64,000 bases of DNA from Acinetobacter apis (GTDB taxonomy: Bacteria; Pseudomonadota; Gammaproteobacteria; Pseudomonadales; Moraxellaceae), in NCBI RefSeq assembly GCF_900197575.1, contig NZ_FZLN01000001.1:310001-374000 (forward strand). Direction: 5' to 3'. The position numbers were made by a program, and so were the translations under genes. Below the pieces are notes generated by a model, which saw only the letters and a program-made list of their open reading frames with translations, was not told the origin of the DNA and did no database searches. This document shows, one piece after another, positions 8,493 through 17,398 of the stretch. Position 1 is the stretch's first letter. Each line of letters opens with the position of its first letter.

Positions 8493-9236
8493 CTACAGCC
8501 CACAGATTGAAGAACCACGACTTAAATTCGGTCCCCAAGTGCGATAGCCTTGCGTATCAATATGAATTTGTCCTGATGCATAGACGCCTAGGCCTAAATT
8601 TAAGCTACGCCCATATTGAACCCAAAATTGACACAATTTAAATTTAGTTTGTTCAATCAGTGCATAGTCATTTTTTGATGGTGTTGCCGAGCCTACTCTA
8701 AAATCAATCGCAGAATTAAATAAGTGTCGTGAAGCTGAGGTGCCACCTGCACATTGGTTGGTTGGTAAATCACGATAAACAGAAGTGACTTCAAAGTCGG
8801 TGAGTACTTTGGTGGCTACAAGATATTTAAACACTTTAAGAGTAGGGACTTGATTTGACCATAACTCACGATTAGGCACGGCATATTGTTCGCGATGACA
8901 CTGTTGCCAATCCCGTGCGGTGCGTAATAGCTCAAATGAAGGCACAATGTGCGATACATTTTGTTGATCTAAATAGTTTTCATACGCTTTTACTTTTTGA
9001 TAGTTGTTGTCTTTTGCAAGCCAAGTAATATACGACGCAGGCACCTCTTTAATCGGTGCAGCAGACTGTGTATAAACCTTTTCTTGAGGAATAAAAATCC
9101 GTTTAGTCACAGTTAAATTGGCTTGCTGTGTGGTATGTGTATAGACAACAGGTTGGCTAGATGGCGCATGACATGCCACTAGAATTTGAGTAGAAAGTAA
9201 AGAGAGTAAAACTGTTTTAGGAATCATTCGAGCCAT
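8493..9236 (-). CDS. Peptidase M15-like (D-Ala-D-Ala carboxypeptidase type) lipoprotein
   Basis: The 247-residue protein begins with a lipoprotein signal, LLSLLSTQILVAC, with lipobox L-V-A-C22, so it should be anchored in the envelope. The C-terminal half has the metal-ligand pattern of M15_3-type peptidases: SASRHLFNSAIDFRVG (His and Asp ligands) near residues 166-181, and GQIHIDT (final His) near residues 224-230. Two cysteine-containing segments, QQCHREQ and SSICGL, could form a disulfide. The family cuts D-amino-acid bonds in peptidoglycan peptides, so a cell-wall role is likely but not shown. It is monocistronic on the minus strand. Confidence 0.72.
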   Translation of the reverse strand: MARMIPKTVLLSLLSTQILVACHAPSSQPVVYTHTTQQANLTVTKRIFIPQEKVYTQSAAPIKEVPASYITWLAKDNNYQKVKAYENYLDQQNVSHIVPSFELLRTARDWQQCHREQYAVPNRELWSNQVPTLKVFKYLVATKVLTDFEVTSVYRDLPTNQCAGGTSASRHLFNSAIDFRVGSATPSKNDYALIEQTKFKLCQFWVQYGRSLNLGLGVYASGQIHIDTQGYRTWGPNLSRGSSICGL

Positions 9237-9337
9237 AGTGAAATATTCAACGTAAGTCGTCTGATGGACTTTTTATTGTAGGCAAGTATAAGGGAGTTTT
9301 CAGCCAAATTTACGAGAATTATGTTTCGAACTGCAAC

Positions 9338-9369
9338 AATAAACGACCAGCTTAAGCTGGTCGTTTATT
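9338..9369. terminator. Bidirectional terminator downstream of fdxA
   Basis: A 32-bp perfect palindrome, half-site AATAAACGACCAGCTT, lies immediately beyond the fdxA stop codon. Its A/T-rich outer ends suit intrinsic termination, mainly of fdxA on the minus strand. Confidence 0.8.
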
Positions 9370-9378
9370 TTTTATGGC

Positions 9379-9702
9379 TTATTTTTCTAAGTATTGTAAC
9401 TTATCTGGTTTGCCATTCCATTCTTCACGGTCTTCAGGCTGGTCGCCAATTTCAGTGATATTTGGCCATTTCTCTGCCAATTCTGCATTGAGTTGAATAA
9501 AGACTTCTTGGCCTGCTGGCAATTCATCTTCAGAAAAAATAGCATTTGCTGGACATTCTGGCTCACACAGAGCGCAGTCAATGCACTCATCAGGGCTAAT
9601 GACAAGAAAATTTGGCCCTTCGTAAAAACAATCGACAGGGCAGACTTCAACACAGTCTTGGTATTTACATTTAATACAGTTTTCAGTGACAACAAAGGCC
9701 AT
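9379..9702 (-). CDS. fdxA: Seven-iron ferredoxin (3Fe-4S/4Fe-4S)
   Basis: This 107-residue electron carrier has the FdxA layout. The first cluster-binding stretch is [18 protein letters not shown] and the second is [16 protein letters not shown]. The spacing in the first stretch, with a non-ligand segment between cysteines, is that of Azotobacter FdI-type 7Fe ferredoxins, and the acidic C-terminal extension ([18 protein letters not shown]) is typical. The start codon at 9702 opens [12 protein letters not shown], the usual family N-terminus. The gene is monocistronic and ends at a strong palindrome. Confidence 0.95.
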   Translation of the reverse strand: MAFVVTENCIKCKYQDCVEVCPVDCFYEGPNFLVISPDECIDCALCEPECPANAIFSEDELPAGQEVFIQLNAELAEKWPNITEIGDQPEDREEWNGKPDKLQYLEK

Positions 9703-10050
9703 AGCGACAGCTACCTAAAAAATTTGGTGTTCATTCTAATTGCTATATTGTAGGCAAAAATTGCATCAACTAACAATTCCTTTTATTGATATTGAGTATT
9801 TAAATCAATGAATAGACCCATTCAATATGAATTTTTCTGATAAATGATAATTAATATCATCTATTTGGGCATGAATTACCTTAGATAAATAGGATTGGAG
9901 TAAGAAATATATCATTTGTGTAAATTTCACATGTTTGTCATCAATCTTTAAAAATCATAAGAGATTCTCAAAGGGAGGCTTAATTTACGCTAAGTTTCTC
10001 AAGTCATAATCAGTTTCGCATACAAAAAACATGTCATATGGGAAGATCGA
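9703..10050. other. Intergenic region with a possible Fur-like site
   Basis: This divergent spacer lies between fdxA and the small gene at 10051. At 9840-9858 an AAATGATAATTAATATC-type sequence agrees with the Fur consensus at 14 of 19 positions, but the second half is imperfect. No other feature is visible. Confidence 0.35.
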
Positions 10051-10305
10051 ATGAATATGAAATCAGAAATTAATTACCAAAAACAAATAAAAAATGCTAA
10101 ACGTGGTGGACATAAACCCAGTATTACCAAAGATATTAATAAACATAAAATACAAAAATTACAGCGTTTAATTAAAGAATTAGAAAGCGAGCATCAAGAA
10201 CATTTAGACTTTTGGAGACAGCATGCAGCATTATATGATCAAGGCTATGCAACAGCGATTCATCATGTGCAAAATAAATTAGTCGAAATATTACAAATTA
10301 AATAA
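10051..10305 (+). CDS. Small basic coiled-coil protein of unknown function
   Basis: This 84-residue protein is not recognised. A good Shine-Dalgarno sequence (GGAAG) lies 5 bases before the ATG at 10051, and a strong terminator directly follows the stop, both supporting a real gene. The first third is basic (KQIKNAKRGGHK). The middle, from about residue 30 to 60 (HKIQKLQRLIKELESEHQEH), is a predicted amphipathic or coiled-coil helix. No membrane segment, signal peptide or cysteine is seen. It is flanked by convergent ssuA and divergent fdxA. Confidence 0.6.
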   Translation: MNMKSEINYQKQIKNAKRGGHKPSITKDINKHKIQKLQRLIKELESEHQEHLDFWRQHAALYDQGYATAIHHVQNKLVEILQIK

Positions 10306-10306
10306 G

Positions 10307-10345
10307 AAAATATCCCGTACATCATGGCGTTGTACGGGATATTTT
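10307..10345. terminator. Bidirectional terminator between the small gene and ssuA
   Basis: A 12-bp stem ATATCCCGTACA/TGTACGGGATAT with a 9-nt loop has A-runs on one side and T-runs on the other. It serves the convergent genes on both strands. Confidence 0.9.
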
Positions 10346-10349
10346 TATT

Positions 10350-11327
10350 TTATTGTGGTGCATGCCAAACAGCTTTTTGGGCATCTATTTTGTTAGGAAG
10401 TAATTTTAAATCAAAGAATAAGTCACCAATCGCTTGTTGGGATTGAACCACTTCAGGCGTGAGTGTTGCAACAGGATTCGGTACGGGCTTTTTCTCCAAT
10501 ACTTGATTCGCTACTTTTACATCTAAACTGGTGCTTGTTGCTAAAATCTGAGCAGCTTGCGGTTTATTTTGATCAATCCACTGATCTGTTTTATTCAGTA
10601 CTGCCAAGATTTTTTTAGCACTGTCTGGATGTTTTTCAACAAATTCAGGTTGTACTAAATAAAAACCATATGTTTTGGCTAAGTTGGCTGAATCAAACAC
10701 CACTCGTGCTGTCCCACTTAATTCTGTTGCACTGGCATACGGTTCCCAAACGGCCCAAGCATCAATTGCGCCTTTGTCTAAGGCCGCTCGTGCATCAGAC
10801 GGTGTGAGCCAAACTGGCTGAATGTCATTCCATGTTAAATGGGCAACTTGTAAAGTTTCTGCCAAAAAGTTGTGTGCACTTGAGCCTTTGGTTAATGCAA
10901 TACGTTTGCCTTTTAAGTCGCTTAATTTTTGAATCGCGCTGGCTTTAGGCGTTAAAATCGCATGACCTTTATTAAATGCTTGCTCATAGCCTAAGTAATT
11001 TAATTGTTTACCTGCAGATAGGGCAAATACAATCGGCGCATCGCCTGTATAACCAAAATCAATGGATTTCACAGACAAGGCTTCTAAGGTTTGTGGCCCT
11101 GCAGGAAACTCTTTCCATTCCACTTTAACATTTGGAAATTCTTGCTCAAAAAAGTGATTTTGTTTGGCAACAATTAATTTTAACGCAGCCTTTTGATAAC
11201 CGATTGTGAGGGTCGTGATCGGCGTTGGTGTTGAATTTTGCGTTGGTTGTTCTTGTTTACTACAGCCTGTGATGCTAAGAGCAGCCAAGCTAATACTTAA
11301 AGCAGCAGTGAAATAAAGCGATTTCAT
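10350..11327 (-). CDS. ssuA: Aliphatic sulfonate ABC transporter substrate-binding lipoprotein (copy 1)
   Basis: SsuA delivers alkanesulfonates from the periplasm to the SsuBC importer for sulfur supply. The 325-residue protein has a lipobox (LSITGC, Cys22) and the NMT1/SsuA-like fold: TIGYQKAALKLIVAKQ at the N-lobe, SIDFGYTGDAPIVFALSAGK at the ligand loop, LKGKRIALTKGSSAHNFL, and IDAWAVWEPYASATE. These are close to known SsuA proteins, including the family's typical FGYTGDAP segment. No ssuB, ssuC or ssuD is adjacent, so the permease must be encoded elsewhere. It is a tandem paralogue of the next gene upstream on the same strand. Confidence 0.88.
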   Translation of the reverse strand: MKSLYFTAALSISLAALSITGCSKQEQPTQNSTPTPITTLTIGYQKAALKLIVAKQNHFFEQEFPNVKVEWKEFPAGPQTLEALSVKSIDFGYTGDAPIVFALSAGKQLNYLGYEQAFNKGHAILTPKASAIQKLSDLKGKRIALTKGSSAHNFLAETLQVAHLTWNDIQPVWLTPSDARAALDKGAIDAWAVWEPYASATELSGTARVVFDSANLAKTYGFYLVQPEFVEKHPDSAKKILAVLNKTDQWIDQNKPQAAQILATSTSLDVKVANQVLEKKPVPNPVATLTPEVVQSQQAIGDLFFDLKLLPNKIDAQKAVWHAPQ

Positions 11328-11460
11328 AGAGATTCTTTAACAAGTTAATCTTGCAGGTTATGTTATATGCTCTCTCATCGATCTTAAATATCAATAATTA
11401 ATATGCTTATCTTTAAAGTGTAAGCTTAAATAACTTAAGATAAGTTATTGTGATTGGCTC

Positions 11461-11495
11461 AAAACGTAGTCGGCCTACTGTTGTAGACCGACTGA
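11461..11495 (-). terminator. Hairpin terminator after the second ssuA copy
   Basis: An 11-bp stem with one internal mismatch (AGTCGGCCTAC paired with GTAGACCGACT) and a TGTT loop is followed on the minus strand by GTTTT. It lies next to the stop codon of the upstream ssuA copy. Confidence 0.65.
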
Positions 11496-11501
11496 TTTTA
11501 A

Positions 11502-12476
11502 CTATTTACCGTCCCACACATATTTTTGCGGTTCAATATTATTTTTTAGAATTTTCCATTCCACCAAGAAGTTTGAAATATCTTGCTGCGATTTCACAAC
11601 CTCAGCTGTTACAGGTGCAACAGGGTTTGGCATTGGTTTTTTACCAATAACCTGTGCTGCAACATTTAAGTTGATTGTGATATTTTTAGATAAAATTTCA
11701 GAAGCCTCTTGTTGATGAGAGTCAATCCATTTATCCGTTTGATTTAACACATTTAAGATTTTTTTCGCACTTTCAGGGTCATTATTAATCAATTCAGGTT
11801 GTGCTAAATAGAAACCATATGATTTGTTTGAGTTACCTGAGTCAAAAATAACTTTTGCCATACCGCTTAATTCAGTTGCGCTGGTGTACGGTTCCCAAAC
11901 AGCCCACGCATCAATTTTACCTTTGGTTAAAGCAGTACGAGCCTCAGCAGGTTCAAGCCATACAGGCTGAATATCTGTCCATGTTAAATTGGCTGTTTTT
12001 AAAGCTTCTGCTAAAAAGATATGCGCACTTGAGCCTTTGTTTAAGCCAATACGTTTGCCTTTAAGTTCATTGACGTTTTGAACAGGGTTGCTTCTTAATA
12101 CCAAAATTGCATGGTCTTTATTAAATGCTTGTTCAAAGCCCAAATATTTAAGCTGTTTACCTTCAGATAGAGCAGTGACTACCGAGCCATCAAGTGTATA
12201 ACCAAAGTCAATTGATTTAGCAGACAAGGCTTCTAAAGTTTGTGGACCTGTTGCAAATTCTTTCCACTCAACTTTAACGTTAGGAAACGCTTGTTCAAAC
12301 ATACGATTTTGTTTAGCAACAATCAGCTTTAAGGCTGACTTTTGATAACCAATGGTCAAGCTTTGAATTTGTTTTGATGTTGCTGTGCTTTTAACTGGTT
12401 GTTCTTCTGTTTTGGCACACCCCGTAATAGCAAAAAGACTAATACTTATAGCCGCAGTGAAATAAATAGATTTCAT
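11502..12476 (-). CDS. ssuA: Aliphatic sulfonate-type ABC transporter substrate-binding lipoprotein (copy 2)
   Basis: This 324-residue paralogue of the next downstream gene shares long identical blocks, for example GPQTLEALS, KGKRIGLNKGSSAH and AWAVWEPYTSATELSG. It has its own lipobox (FAITGC, Cys20), so it is envelope-anchored. The ligand-loop sequence differs: GYTLDGSVVTALSEGK replaces the GYTGDAPIVFALSAGK type, suggesting a changed ligand. Transcription is toward copy 1, with a terminator-like hairpin in between. The pair looks like a local duplication followed by divergence. Confidence 0.85.
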   Translation of the reverse strand: MKSIYFTAAISISLFAITGCAKTEEQPVKSTATSKQIQSLTIGYQKSALKLIVAKQNRMFEQAFPNVKVEWKEFATGPQTLEALSAKSIDFGYTLDGSVVTALSEGKQLKYLGFEQAFNKDHAILVLRSNPVQNVNELKGKRIGLNKGSSAHIFLAEALKTANLTWTDIQPVWLEPAEARTALTKGKIDAWAVWEPYTSATELSGMAKVIFDSGNSNKSYGFYLAQPELINNDPESAKKILNVLNQTDKWIDSHQQEASEILSKNITINLNVAAQVIGKKPMPNPVAPVTAEVVKSQQDISNFLVEWKILKNNIEPQKYVWDGK

Positions 12477-12566
12477 AAAGGTTATTCATAAGTTGATGTT
12501 GTACGCATAATATATAGTATTGATTACATTTTAAGTACAAATATTTAACATTATTTTAAATATTTG

Positions 12567-12602
12567 ATTTGTAAGCCAAATAGTGGTTTTTGGCTTACAA
12601 AT
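12567..12602 (-). terminator. Hairpin downstream of mutS
   Basis: A 14-bp perfect stem, ATTTGTAAGCCAAA and its complement, with an 8-nt loop starts 10 bp past the mutS stop codon. The T-run after it on the minus strand is weak. Confidence 0.6.
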
Positions 12603-12611
12603 GTATAGGGA

Positions 12612-15257
12612 TTAATCAATCAAAGCTTTAAGCTGATACAACTGATCCAAAGCTTGTTTTGGTGTTAAATTATCAACATCTAATATGCGCAGTGTTTGAT
12701 CGATTTTTGAAGTTTGCTCAACCTCAATAATTTTTTCAATGATGGTTGGTTCTGCATATGTCACAGGGTCTTGCTCTGCAAATAAATCATTTTGCTGACT
12801 TGTGATTGGCATAGAACTTTGCTGTTTTTCTAAAATCCGTAAGCGCTTTTGTGCCTCTTTAATGACATTGCTTGGAATGCCTGCTAATTTTGCAACTTGT
12901 AAACCATGGCTTTGACTTGCAGGACCCGATTGCACTTTATGTAATAAAATTAAGTTACCATTTAGTTCTTTGGCTGTGACATGATAATTATGAATATGAG
13001 GCTCACTTGCAAGCTCAGTCAACTCAAAGTAATGCGTGGCAAATAAACACAGGCATTTAATACGCTTTGCTAAATCAAGAACACATGCCCATGCTAAAGA
13101 TAAGCCATCATAAGTACTGGTACCACGACCGACCTCATCCATTAATACCAAAGACTGTTGTGTCGCATGATGTAAAATTTGCGATGTTTCTGTCATTTCT
13201 ACCATGAAAGTGGATTTGCCTGTCGATAAATCATCTGCAGAACCAATTCGTGTAAAAATTCGGTCAATCGGACCCAATGTGGCCTGCTTGGCAGGCACGA
13301 AGCTACCACAATACGCAAGTAGGCTAATTAAAGCCGTTTGTCGCATAAATGTTGACTTACCACCCATATTGGGACCTGTAATAATGGCCAAGCGATGCGA
13401 GGCATCAAGTTGGGTGTCATTTGGAGTAAACGGTGTTTTATTTAATGCTTCGACCACAGGATGGCGACCTGCGACAATATGTATACCAAGATCTGGAGTA
13501 AATTCAGGGCGAGTCCAATGCCGTAATCGCGCTTGATGGGCAAAATTGGTTAATAAATCGAGCTGTGAAATGGCGCTACTCATCAATTGTAATGGCGTCA
13601 TTTGTTCACGTAATTGATCAAGTATTTGCTCAAATAACATTTTTTCACGTGCCAATGCACGAGATTCGCTTGAGAGTACTTTGTCTTCAAAACTTTTAAG
13701 TTCAGGGGTGATGTAGCGCTCAACATTTTTTAACGTTTGACGGCGAATGAAATGACTTGGGGCATGTTCAGATTGCGCACGTGACAATTCAATGTAGTAA
13801 CCACTGACACGGTTATAGCCTATTTTTAAAGTTTGAATGCCTGTTTTTTCACGCTCTTGAATTTCAAGATCAATGAGAAATTGCCCTGCATGATCACGAA
13901 TTTGTCGTAATTCATCAAGTTCAGGGTCAAAGCCTGTAGCAATGACTTGTCCATCACGTAATAATACAGGAGGTTGTTCCACAATGGCTGCGGATAAATA
14001 AGCATAAAGTGCATCTACATCACCAAGCTCTTGGTGTAATTGTGTCAGTAATGTAGGTGAGTTGGCTTGTTGAAGCTGTGGCTCTAAGACATGACGAAGT
14101 TGCGGCACTTGTTGACATGCTTGACGTAATTGTACTAAATCACGTGGACGCGCAGAACCCAAAGCGATTCGGCTTAATACACGCTCAATATCGCCAATTT
14201 CTTTTAATACACCTCGAATCGGATCTTCATTGTCAGTTTGCAGACATTGATCAATGACATCTAATCGTTCATCCAATACCACACTGTCACGAATAGGTTG
14301 CATTAATGTACGGCGTAATAATCGGCTGCCCATAGCAGTTTGGCAATCATCAAGAAGAGAAAATAATGATGTTCCATGCTCAAATAAAGGATCAACTAAT
14401 TCCAAATTACGCCGTGTTACTGGATCAAGTGCAATAAAATCTTGGCTTTGCTCAAGTTGAATGGTTCGAATATGGGGCAGTGCGGTCTTTTGAGTTTCTT
14501 TTGCATAATGAATTAATGCTGCACCTGCAGCTTTTGCAAGTGGTAAATGATCAATACCGAATCCTGCTAAAGTGCTGACATAAAACTGATCACAAAGGGT
14601 TTTGTTGGCATTATTGAGATTAAAATCGACATTTGGACGTTTGGTTATCGGACATTCAAGCTGCTGTTTAATCACTTCAATTAAATGTTGATCAACAAGA
14701 TCCTCATCAATTAAAATTTCACTCGGCATAAGCCGCGCTAATTCAATGGTTAAGAGTTCAGGTCTAAAATCAAGTTCTTGGACTTTAAATATACTGGCAC
14801 TTAAATCAAGTAAAGCGATGCCAATTTTATGCTGTTTAATCACTAAAGCGACTAAGTTTGAATTTTGTGTACTGTTTAATAAAGCATCATCTGTCAGGGT
14901 GCCTGGAGTTAATATTCGTACCACTTGACGGTCTACAGGACCTTTACCTGTGACTTCACCTACTTGTTCACAAATTGCGACGGTTTCACCTTTTTTCACC
15001 AAGCGTGCTAAATAGCTTTCTGCCGCATGATAGGGTACACCTGCCATTGGAATAGGTTCACCACTGCTTTTACCGCGATGGGTTAGTGTAATGCCTAACA
15101 TTTTTGCCGCTTTTTTCGCATCATCAAAAAATAATTCGTAAAAATCACCCATACGATAAAACAGTAAACTGTGTGGATGTTGCATCTTCACGTTTAAATA
15201 CTGCTGCATCATTGGGGTATGAGAATGTATGTTAGCCATTATTTCTTTACTATTCAT
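12612..15257 (-). CDS. mutS: DNA mismatch repair protein MutS
   Basis: MutS recognises base mismatches and small loops and starts methyl-directed repair. The N-terminal mismatch-binding domain carries [15 protein letters not shown] with the Phe-X-Glu wedge. The ATPase core shows [14 protein letters not shown] (Walker A), [13 protein letters not shown] (Walker B and signature) and [10 protein letters not shown]. Using the ATG at 15257 ([15 protein letters not shown]) gives 881 residues; a second ATG at 15239 is possible. The open frame upstream to 15371 is not homologous and lies inside the inserted DUF262 element. The first codons lie in a 57-bp repeat found again at 19486-19542, so the native upstream region has been displaced and expression may depend on element sequence. 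Confidence 0.96.
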   Translation of the reverse strand: MNSKEIMANIHSHTPMMQQYLNVKMQHPHSLLFYRMGDFYELFFDDAKKAAKMLGITLTHRGKSSGEPIPMAGVPYHAAESYLARLVKKGETVAICEQVGEVTGKGPVDRQVVRILTPGTLTDDALLNSTQNSNLVALVIKQHKIGIALLDLSASIFKVQELDFRPELLTIELARLMPSEILIDEDLVDQHLIEVIKQQLECPITKRPNVDFNLNNANKTLCDQFYVSTLAGFGIDHLPLAKAAGAALIHYAKETQKTALPHIRTIQLEQSQDFIALDPVTRRNLELVDPLFEHGTSLFSLLDDCQTAMGSRLLRRTLMQPIRDSVVLDERLDVIDQCLQTDNEDPIRGVLKEIGDIERVLSRIALGSARPRDLVQLRQACQQVPQLRHVLEPQLQQANSPTLLTQLHQELGDVDALYAYLSAAIVEQPPVLLRDGQVIATGFDPELDELRQIRDHAGQFLIDLEIQEREKTGIQTLKIGYNRVSGYYIELSRAQSEHAPSHFIRRQTLKNVERYITPELKSFEDKVLSSESRALAREKMLFEQILDQLREQMTPLQLMSSAISQLDLLTNFAHQARLRHWTRPEFTPDLGIHIVAGRHPVVEALNKTPFTPNDTQLDASHRLAIITGPNMGGKSTFMRQTALISLLAYCGSFVPAKQATLGPIDRIFTRIGSADDLSTGKSTFMVEMTETSQILHHATQQSLVLMDEVGRGTSTYDGLSLAWACVLDLAKRIKCLCLFATHYFELTELASEPHIHNYHVTAKELNGNLILLHKVQSGPASQSHGLQVAKLAGIPSNVIKEAQKRLRILEKQQSSMPITSQQNDLFAEQDPVTYAEPTIIEKIIEVEQTSKIDQTLRILDVDNLTPKQALDQLYQLKALID

Positions 15258-15273
15258 GCAGATGAAAACCTTC
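15217..15273. repeat. Direct repeat, proximal arm (overlaps the mutS start)
   Basis: These 57 bases match 19486-19542 at 56 positions; the only difference is T at 15240 versus G at 19509, which is synonymous in mutS (ATA versus ATC, Ile). The repeat covers the first 14 codons of mutS and 16 bases before its ATG at 15257. Confidence 0.95.
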
Positions 15274-15892
15274 TCAATTAATAATATGTACAACAAATTG
15301 CAGAGAAAAACTATCCTGATCAATCTTGCTAGGTATCTTGGGAAACTCAGCAATCTAATGCTGAAAAGCACTTTTGATTATACCTTTTTTGGAACTTTAT
15401 TAAAAAGTTGAAATATTAGATTTTTAATAAAATCCATTTGATCAGTTACATCTACAGTAGGTTCATCCATTTAAGGGTGAATATAAATTATCTCAACATT
15501 AGTTTTCAGGACCAGCTAAAGCATAATCGTTGCGATCAGTATTCCTTATTGTCGATTTAAAGCCAAACGATCTTATTCTTGAGCAATTAATATAGTGATG
15601 CTTAATCTATTCAAAGTACTGCGTTTGAAGTGCTCTTTATGGATCGTACTCGAAAAAAGGAAAGGTAAACAAAAACGGGAAGGTTGTTTTAAGGGGTATA
15701 CCCCAAACCAAGATATATTTAAAAATCGGTATTCAGTATAATTATTATTAAATCCTTTGAGGGATGAAGCGAATTTAATTTCAAATAAGAATTAAAAAAG
15801 CTAAAATTCTAGCAATGATTGAATCTTCAAATTCAACAACATATTAATTTAACGAAACACTATAACGGCCACATTATTATGATTATTTTAAA
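15274..15892. other. Left end of the element: leader of the DUF262 operon and new upstream region of mutS
   Basis: No convincing gene is present. The minus strand has a TATAAT at 15377-15382, about 120 bp before the mutS ATG, which could be an element-borne promoter for mutS; its -35 region is poor. A short minus-strand open segment ending in YALAGPEN at about 15510-15600, interrupted upstream by stops, may be a gene remnant. A 12-bp palindrome lies at 15693-15704. The DUF262 promoter is presumably between there and 15893. Confidence 0.4.
15693..15704. promoter_or_regulatory. Perfect palindrome GGGGTATACCCC before the DUF262 operon
   Basis: This 12-bp G/C-ended perfect palindrome stands out in AT-rich DNA about 190 bp before the first DUF262 start. 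It may be an operator; no regulator is encoded in the element. Confidence 0.4.
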
Positions 15893-17398
15893 ATGAATAT
15901 TAAAAAAATGCCTGCTGTAACTTTAGAGCCGAGAGTTATTTCATTAAAAGAGTTTTACGAACAAGATTTCACGATTCCAGATTATCAACGTCCTTATAAA
16001 TGGACAGAAAAGCATGTCCGCACGCTGTTTGATGATTTAGATTGTTTTGTTGCCGGAATTACTGCAAAAAACCGTGATGATGATCGTTATAAGTATCGCC
16101 TAGGCACCATTGTTCTGCACAAATCAATTTGCTTTAAGGGGTACACTGCTTTTGGTCAGTATTCTCTTAACAACAAATTACAGCTTAAGTTACCTGACTT
16201 GAAAAAAAATATTGTAGATGGACAGCAGCGTACTTTGACCTTTTATTTAATTTGGCATGCATTGCAAGCTAGAAGTCATGAATTAAACAAATTAGATATT
16301 CCTCAGTTTACATTAGATATTCCAGCATGTCGTATTACTCAAGAAAATTTACGTCGAAATTATGATGTTATTGAAAAGCTGATCGACAAGCCACGCTCAA
16401 CATCCTTAGCGGAATATATTGATATTCTTTTAACCAAATGTGAGTTTGTCATTGCTCAGTTAAGTAAGCTTGCAGAGGCTTTTCAGTTTTTTGATTCACA
16501 GAATTCAAGAGGATTAGATTTATATCCACATGATTTGTTAAAGGCTTATCATCTGCGAGAGTTTGACCCTATTGAAGCGGAGCTAAAGGCAAAAGTGGTT
16601 CAACAATGGGAGCAAAGGAAAGGAGAAGAGGTACATCAAATTTTTTCTCATTTTCTCTATCCAATCAGACAATGGACCAAAGGCAAAAAAGCATTTCAAT
16701 TTAGTAAAGCACAGGTTGAGGATTTCAAAGGAATATCATTACATCAAGAAGATCATTTACCCCTGAGTCATGCATATCGTATTTTACATAGTATGGTCGA
16801 TGAATATAACAGTGATCGCTTTCGCAGAGTAGATAACCTGAATTTAGCTTATCCATTTCAAATCACTCAGACCATGATCAATGGGCGCCGTTTTTTTGAA
16901 TGGTTTAGCTATTATGAAAGTAAAGCTTTAGGCTTACTTCATCCACAAAGTCATGATGCTTGGGTTGAATCATTATTACTAACAGAGACATCGAAAAAGA
17001 TTTGGAAAGTCATCAATGGTTTTACCGTGACTGAAAATGCTAAAGACTATGCATATTCAGGTAGAACAAGAACAGGTGATGGTTATGTCCGTAAAGTACT
17101 GAATTGTTTTCTATTGGCATACTATGATCGTTTTGGTATTACAGAGTTTTCTAGTGCTTTAGAAGTAGGATTTATTTGGGCATATAGTTTACGCCTTAAG
17201 CAATCTAGTATCTATGAGTCCAGTATTGAGAACCATGTAAGAGATCATAACCTCTTTAGGCGTTTAGATGAATCACTACGGCCGAAAGACTTTTTAAATT
17301 TTTCGCTAAATATTTATGTTAAAGCCAGCCAAACCACGAGAACAACAGGTATTGAGAAGTTATTCAAAGAGATGAAATACATGGCGGAGCAAGGATAA
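15893..17398 (+). CDS. DUF262 (GmrS-like/ParB-like) protein, first gene of a two-gene module
   Basis: The 501-residue protein has the DUF262 hallmarks: IPDYQRPYKW at residues 28-37, VDGQQRTLTFYLIWHAL starting at about 108 (D109-G-Q-Q-R), and FFDSQNSRGLDLYPHDLLKAY around residues 199-219. The DGQQR motif is the putative nucleotide-binding or hydrolysis site in GmrSD, BrxU and SspE type proteins. No DUF1524/HNH nuclease motif is found in its C-terminal half, so it may be a sensor or NTPase subunit. The stop codon overlaps the next ATG by one base (TAATG), implying translational coupling. No strong ribosome site precedes the ATG at 15893. A defence role is inferred from the family. Confidence 0.82.
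   Translation: MNIKKMPAVTLEPRVISLKEFYEQDFTIPDYQRPYKWTEKHVRTLFDDLDCFVAGITAKNRDDDRYKYRLGTIVLHKSICFKGYTAFGQYSLNNKLQLKLPDLKKNIVDGQQRTLTFYLIWHALQARSHELNKLDIPQFTLDIPACRITQENLRRNYDVIEKLIDKPRSTSLAEYIDILLTKCEFVIAQLSKLAEAFQFFDSQNSRGLDLYPHDLLKAYHLREFDPIEAELKAKVVQQWEQRKGEEVHQIFSHFLYPIRQWTKGKKAFQFSKAQVEDFKGISLHQEDHLPLSHAYRILHSMVDEYNSDRFRRVDNLNLAYPFQITQTMINGRRFFEWFSYYESKALGLLHPQSHDAWVESLLLTETSKKIWKVINGFTVTENAKDYAYSGRTRTGDGYVRKVLNCFLLAYYDRFGITEFSSALEVGFIWAYSLRLKQSSIYESSIENHVRDHNLFRRLDESLRPKDFLNFSLNIYVKASQTTRTTGIEKLFKEMKYMAEQG

Noticed and set aside
13204-13536. Plus-strand frame inside mutS
   Set aside because: It runs antisense to the conserved MutS ATPase region and is explained by codon bias.
15258-15371. 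N-terminal extension of MutS to 15371
   Set aside because: The extra residues lie beyond the repeat arm in element DNA and do not match MutS; the 15257 start agrees with the family.
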